A program made the position numbers and the translations under genes. From assembly GCF_001949145.1 (NCBI RefSeq), contig NW_019091385.1, positions 1,517,188-1,530,224 on the forward strand: a DNA stretch of 13,037 nucleotides. Reading direction: 5' to 3'. Shown here one piece after another: positions 8,287 to 13,037 of this stretch (positions within the stretch are counted from its first letter, which is position 1; every line of letters starts with the position of its first letter). The notes beneath the pieces were generated by a model, which was given only the letters and a program-made list of their open reading frames with translations, made no database searches and was not told the origin of the DNA. The stretch comes from Acanthaster planci (taxonomy: Eukaryota; Echinodermata; Asteroidea; Valvatida; Acanthasteridae).

Positions 8287-10365
8287 TTACTTTCTGTTTC
8301 ATCCCCATCCGATGCTGTCGAAGTAAAGAAAAAAATTGATTAGGTTGTCATGGTAGAAAATGACGTTATTATAGTCGAAATCTGTGGAACACGAGTAATG
8401 CTGCAGGCCAACCTTCACTCGTCCAGAACCCCAACACAAGAAAAGTAAAGTTAATTGTGGCCTATTTCGAGTATACTAGTATTCTTGGCATATGTGACGT
8501 TACAATTTCCAATCAGAAATTTACTATCAAATGTTCTTGACAAAGAGCTCCTGAAAACGTTTCAAAATTGCAATGTAGCCTCATTGTGACTGGAAAATAC
8601 GATTTAGACTATGCCAATATTTAAAATAGAAGGGCTTTTCCCCTATAGTTCAGTAAGCTTGCTCTGTACGATTTTCTGCCTCGGAACTCAGTCGCAGCAA
8701 AGAATTAACCAGCGGAATGGTGAAAGTCTGATTGAGGGTAAACGAACTTGAATGTCAAAATTCGAAATGTTTCGTCCCAGGGAGAAATAGTGCCTTTTTA
8801 TCTCTATCGGTTTCATTTTTGTATAAAAAAACTTGGCAACACTTTTAATGAATAAAACGCGTTGTAGGGTTTTGCACTAAGTTTGGAATGTCCTGAAACA
8901 TTCTCCAAACTTTCCGTCTAGCTTATGCAAATGTTTAGGGCCTAGATAAACTTTTAAATAATAAACGTTTAAAATGATATTTAAAATAGCAATGAAACGA
9001 TTAGCTTCAGCTGTGTGGTTGCATATAGACTGTAGTTTGGTTGCTCTTGCCAAGTGCAGGTGCGCGACAAAACGTGCTTGTTCACGTGTATCATTTTGTG
9101 TTGTTCCCTAAAAATGAAGCTGCGTTTTTTGCACTTGTGCTGCGAGACCCTTTTTTTATTTTACTCTAGTGGGCGAAAATTGTCAGCAATCTCTGTCAGT
9201 GCAATCAAATACCCGTTCTGTTACCTAGTTTTTGACTAGTTTTTTCTCTCTGCAAGTAAATCGGGTTAGAGCTTCTATTCAGGGTTTCACAAGGAATTCG
9301 GTAAAATATCACCCAACGGACACCTTGCTAAATTCTATCCTTGAGGCTAAATTAACATATCTCTACATACCGACCTACCTTGCGTTGAATGATTAAATAG
9401 TGCACTGAACATGCTGCATCTTTATACTTAATGTTGATTCTTTGCTTCATGAAAATTATATCCCATTCTATCAAGTAGCATGACTATTTCAAGTTTTCAC
9501 CCAATTGGCAGAAAGTGATGGTGCCCACTACCCACTTTCTGTGCCTAACATGGAAATTTGGCTAAAAATTAAAAGCAACTTCCTTGCAATAATAACGCCA
9601 ACAAAACACCATCTTGTTAGGCCGATTAACCAGTTTATTAATGAAGTACATGTTAGAACAAAGACTAATTTGATCTAGAGCATTCCCTGTCTGCAATTCT
9701 GAGAAACATTAAGCAGAAAACTGATCCACTAAGATACAACTGTTCGAGTGTTGAAATACGGGTAAAAAGTCACAGGAGCTTCAAGAAGGGAAGTAAATCA
9801 CCTGCATTTAAAATGTTTAAGATGCTCAGTTTCCTGCGTATGTGTCTAACTGCCATGTCGCAGGTGTCATTTTAATGCTGATGTAAGACTGTGATGTCAA
9901 ATTACTGTATAAAAACAATTTTTTTGTCTGGTATATACATTGTACCCACTAAGCGCGACAGGAATGGATCTTTTTTTACTTCAATATACACTTACTTCAC
10001 GTAATTCTTGTTAAGGGTTTCCCCCTCTTTTGTATGTAAAGTAAAATGCCTTTGCTACTCCTTTTGCATCAAATTGCTGTTTCGGTGTCACTCACATATT
10101 TCATTTGTTTTTATCTTTCACACACCTGATTTCCAGGGTACATTGTAAATGTTAATAACTACAATTCATAACCTCTTGAGAAATTTGTTGAAGTCTTGTT
10201 CAATACTGAAGTGAGTCTTTTTTAAAAACCACCCTCAATTGCTACATTTTTTGGTCGGTTCAATGCAACTCACTTTTTAAAAAATTTGCTTCTTCCTTGA
10301 AATGTTAGACAATTCAGAAAAGAATTTACAATTTCTTTTTTGTGTCTTGTTTGTGTTTGCTACAG
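8287..10365. other. intron-like or intergenic DNA, no gene seen
   Basis: About 2 kb of AT-rich unique sequence. A second octamer, ATGCAAAT, lies at 8925-8932, and TATA-like stretches occur at 8821 (GTATAAAAAAAC) and 9906 (TGTATAAAAAC). The only notable open stretch is 61 codons at 9054-9239 plus, Cys/Leu/Phe-rich and without a recognisable motif. The segment ends in a long pyrimidine tract at the 10365 acceptor. Confidence 0.5.
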
Positions 10366-10516
10366 GGGCGTGGGACTGCTACCTCTACAAATGAAACGTC
10401 TTTCATTCACCAAGAGGCCATTGGTGGAGTGGGCAGGAACCCCTCGTGAACCCACCAAAGAATGGAGCTACATAGACACACAAGACAGAGGTCAGGTTGA
10501 CATTTTTTCTTTGTGA
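10366..10516 (+). CDS. candidate exon, unrecognised, strong acceptor
   Basis: The acceptor TTTCTTTTTTGTGTCTTGTTTGTGTTTGCTACAG is among the best in the window. The longest frame, entered after one base, gives 49 residues and ends at the TGA at 10514-10516. It begins GVGLLPLQMKRLSFTKRPLV and contains EWAGTPREPTKEWSYIDTQD, a charged, proline-containing segment that looks protein-like. A weak donor, AGAG|GTCAGG at 10491, is an alternative end. In phase 0 (from 8205) it encodes 25 residues before a stop, and in phase 1 (from 6687) it encodes eight. So it may be a last coding exon or a 3' UTR exon. Family not recognised. Confidence 0.35.
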
Positions 10517-11579
10517 ATAAGCCTGTGGTTTCATTTATCGAAACAAAACAACCTGAGACAATTCTCACCCTTGGCTACTGCAACACGAAGCTTGTTCGAA
10601 ATCAAGAAACTCATGGGAGCACATTGTCACCAGCTAAAAAAAGAGTTCACCTTGAACAAAATGCATGTGAGTGCTTAATTTGTAAAACTTTAGGCATACA
10701 GTGTTTTTTTGACAAAGGTAGAAACTTACACAATGCAATTGGTACTCACGAAGGCCTAGCTATTAAAGTAATCATGCTTTATGAATTATTCAAGCACAGT
10801 ATGTTAAAGTCAGGGTTAATTGGTTACATTCACAATCCACATTTTGTTATTTGCTTTAATGTTATGACTTTAAAAATGATGCATTCAAGAATATGCTCTT
10901 ATTTCTTCCTTGTTTTCAACTGATACTTTATGCATGGTCTGTTACTTGACAAAGCTAAACTACTTAAGCAGTCGTGTATTAAGAATTCACGCACATTATT
11001 TTGAATGGTTTGTTCAGTAGGCAAACTATGTTAATAACGTTTAGAATTTTCCCCAATAGGCAGTTTGTCCAATTCATAATCCATGACAGCATTTGTAAAC
11101 CGTCTATAGCTGTACAGACCCTCCAATTTTTTTTGTATTTTTAATTTTAATAAGGGCCCCTTTTGTGTACATTTTGGATCTGCCTTGACTACTGTAAAAA
11201 CGCTGAAAAAATGCACCTCAGAACAAAAATGGGAAAAAATGTACCTTGAAGCATTCCGTCTTTGAAGGAAATTTAATATCCACTTCTTACTTTTCTTCAC
11301 CAGATGCTGAAACAACCGCTCACTCTTCACAACCTTGATGTTAAATGAGGGATTTCGTAAAGGACTTGAAGATATAACACTGTCTACAGATGAATTAACT
11401 CCTAACTTTATAGTGTGATTTATGTAAAGTCTGTGACCCCTTCATCCCTAAAATTGCAACTTTAACTTGTTTGCATAAGCTGCATGTTTTCAAGGACTCT
11501 TACCTAAGAAAGCCTACTGTTTGAATAACTGTCTCATAAAGGCAAAGTTTGGACAAAAAAATGCTGATGAAATTGTGCC
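10517..11579. other. AT-rich DNA, possibly 3' UTR or intergenic
   Basis: A 136-codon plus frame (10513-10923, GTG start directly after an in-frame TGA) and a 99-codon minus frame (11330-11031) are open. Neither has an ATG-proximal context, splice boundaries or a recognisable motif, and frames of this length are within chance for the window. No repeats are evident until about 11580. Confidence 0.45.
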
Positions 11580-12546
11580 TAAAACCACATTTTTGAGTGA
11601 AGAGAAAAATAGCCACTAAAATTGTTCCCAACTCCATGTATTAAAATTACATGAGTTACTCCTAAAAATGTTCTAAACCCCATGTTTTAGAGTAAAATTG
11701 TCCAAATGTCACGTTTAAAAATTACCATTGAAAGTGTTCCTAACCTCATTTTTTAAGAGTAGAATTGTCCATTGTGTTACAAAATTGTCATTGAAATTGT
11801 TCCTTTTCCCATGCTTTGAAGAAACATGGCTGAAATTGTTCCCTAACCACGTTTTAAGTAACGGGAGTAATTGCTGCTAAAACTGTTCTAACCCCCGTGT
11901 TTTTAAGAGTAAAATTGTACGTCGTGTCACGTTTAAAAATTTCCATTAAAACTGTCTGTCCCTTAGCTCATGCTTTAAACATTCTAGGAAGAATCATGGC
12001 TGAAATTGTTCCTAACCCCATGTTTTAAAATTACAAGAATTGCTTCTAAAGTTGTTCTTAACCCCATGTTGTAAAAAATGTGAATTATTTAAAGATAAAA
12101 ATTACAAGAATAATTGATACTAAAATTGTTCTAAGTCCCCATGATCTAAAAAAGTGACCTGTTTGCAAATTCGCATTTAAAATTTGCCATTTAAATTGTT
12201 CGTTACGCCACTTTTTAAAATGTTGCCAAAAAATGGCGGAAATTGTTTCTGATTGCATGTAACGGAAGTAATTGTTGCTAAAACTCATGTTTTAAGATTA
12301 AAATTGCAAGAATAATTGATTCTAAAATTGTTCTAACCCCGATGTTGTAAAAAAGTGAACAGCTATGTTTTAAAAAAGTAAAATTACAAATTGCAAGAGG
12401 AATAATAAACGAGCAGATCTGATTATTCTCTGTGGCATTTATTCACAAGTTAGAAATATTAAACGTAGGTTACTTTGTACATATTAAACAATGTAATGTT
12501 ATTACAAGCTTAAGGACATGTTCATTGTGATTGCTATTAAAACTCT

Positions 12547-12564
12547 ACTTTGTAGAGACAAAGT
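12547..12564 (+). repeat. small perfect hairpin in D block
   Basis: Arms ACTTTGT (12547-12553) and ACAAAGT (12558-12564) are perfect inverted repeats around the loop AGAG. The right arm resembles the ACAAAGG heptamer that begins 27 bp later. It is absent from the second D copy, which lacks this internal stretch. Confidence 0.7.
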
Positions 12565-12590
12565 TATTTGATGTGATTAATTACTGCTAC

Positions 12591-12610
12591 ACAAAGGACA
12601 AAGGACAAAG
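12591..12610 (+). repeat. ACAAAGG heptamer tandem repeat
   Basis: Nearly three head-to-tail copies of the 7-bp unit ACAAAGG lie at the end of the first D block. Confidence 0.95.
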
Positions 12611-12916
12611 TGAATTCTTTGCAACTTCGCATTTAAAAATTGACATTAAATTTGTTCTAACCCCCATGTTCTAAAAAATTAACCTGTTTGCAACTTTTCT
12701 AACTTCTCGATTTAAAAGGTAGTAGATAAAATGGCAGAAATTGTTCCTAACTCCATGTTTTAAGAGTAAAAGTGCAAGAATAATTGCTACTAAAATTTTT
12801 TTAAACCCCCGTGTAAAAAGAATTGTTGGCAACCTTGCATTAAAAACTCCCATGTTCTAAAAACAATGTTTATTAAAGTATACAAACTTTATTTTAAGTT
12901 GATGATAATTGGAAAA

Positions 12917-13037
12917 GGAATAATAAACGAGCAGATTTGATAATTTAATTTCTGTGGCCTTTATTAACAAATTAATAGAAGCTAAACAACACATATTACA
13001 ATTTGTTACAAGTCTAGAAGGACAAAGGACAAAGGAC
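12917..13037 (+). repeat. D block, second copy, cut by the window edge
   Basis: It starts GGAATAATAAACGAGCAGAT, identical to 12399-12418, then continues with TCTGTGGCCTTTATTAACAA and TTACAAG-like sequence. It reaches the heptamer array (AAGGACAAAGGACAAAGGAC at 13018-13037) about 90 bp sooner than the first copy, so an internal stretch including the hairpin is missing. The window ends inside the heptamer array. The 518-bp offset between block starts defines a higher-order satellite unit. Confidence 0.85.

Larger units (their letters stand above)
12399..12610 (+). repeat. D block, first copy
   Basis: The block begins GGAATAATAAACGAGCAGAT and includes CTCTGTGGCATTTATTCACAA and a TTATTACAAG segment. 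It ends in the heptamer array ACAAAGGACAAAGGACAAAG at 12591-12610. It interrupts the A-B-C satellite and recurs from 12917. The heptamer is followed directly by a B sub-unit. Confidence 0.85.
11580..13037. repeat. degenerate AT-rich satellite with cyclic A-B-C sub-units
   Basis: A core close to AAATTGTTCTAACCCCATGT followed by TTTAA recurs more than a dozen times, for example near 11600, 11670, 11735, 11840, 11886, 12018, 12050, 12130, 12320, 12650, 12740 and 12800. The segment before the core is of three kinds. A is AAAATTACAAGAATAATTGC plus TACT. B is AAAATTGT..GTCACGTTTAAAAATT plus CCATT. C is GAAACATGGCTG or GGAAGAATCATGGCTG. They follow each other as A, B, C at roughly 170-235 bp per cycle. 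C cores are at about 11820, 11990, 12225 and 12728; B at 11690, 11906, 12155 and 12621; A at 11865, 12029/12098, 12263 and 12765. Copies are strongly diverged, so the array is old. It runs off the right edge. No coding content is credible. Confidence 0.8.

Noticed and set aside
8821-9915. TATA-like stretches at 8821 and 9906 and a second octamer at 8925
   Set aside because: Such motifs are frequent by chance in AT-rich DNA, and no exon or start context follows them.
10513-10923. 136-codon plus-strand frame after the 10366 exon candidate
   Set aside because: It begins with GTG directly after a stop and has no splice boundary or recognisable motif. Its length is within chance for the window, so it is more likely 3' UTR or intergenic.
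12085-12853. Two minus-strand frames of 60-67 codons with similar hydrophobic ends (ILVSIILVIF and ILVAIILALL)
   Set aside because: The similarity comes from reading the same satellite A sub-unit on the minus strand. They are repeat shadows, not genes or membrane peptides.
1-13037. tRNA, rRNA, CRISPR array, prokaryotic operon or intact transposon
   Set aside because: By eye, no tRNA box pairs, no rRNA-like conserved blocks, no spaced direct repeats of CRISPR type and no transposase or reverse transcriptase motifs were seen. The sequence looks eukaryotic throughout.

Overview
This window looks like nuclear genomic DNA from an animal, most likely an invertebrate. The evidence is moderately AT-rich sequence, no long intact reading frames, scattered short open segments flanked by GT-AG splice signals, a coding-compatible minisatellite and an AT-rich satellite. 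I see no bacterial operon structure, rRNA, tRNA or CRISPR array. I cannot name the species, and no gene is recognised well enough to receive a symbol. All gene models below are partial and tentative.

Layout. (1) Positions 1-450 are a 54-bp minisatellite that is open in both orientations. On the minus strand it reads as a Pro/Ser/Thr-rich mucin-like repeat preceded by a plausible 3' splice site. On the plus strand it reads as a Gly/Asp-rich repeat ending at a GTAAGT donor. (2) Positions 761-1408 hold the longest reading frame of the window, on the minus strand. Its start resembles a divergent C-type lectin-like domain, so a minus-strand lectin plus mucin-stalk gene is the most attractive reading of the left end. 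(3) Positions 2645-6687 contain four plus-strand exon-like segments with fairly good splice signals and one possible terminal exon. Their reading phases mostly do not chain, so this is an unrecognised gene with missing exons, a decayed gene or a non-coding transcript. A 46-bp tandem duplication has copied one of its splice donors. (4) Positions 7930-8205 are a CpG-rich patch with a GC box and an octamer motif. It ends in an ATG and a GTAAGT donor and may be a promoter and first exon. (5) A strong acceptor and exon-like segment lie at 10366-10516. (6) From about 11580 to the right edge runs a degenerate AT-rich satellite. Three related sub-units (A, B, C) recur in cyclic order, and a further block carrying a 7-bp tandem repeat recurs about 518 bp later.

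The stretches between these are AT-rich intron-like or intergenic DNA in which I see no supported gene. How the parts work together can only be guessed: at most one minus-strand gene on the left, one or two plus-strand transcription units in the middle, and repeat DNA on the right.
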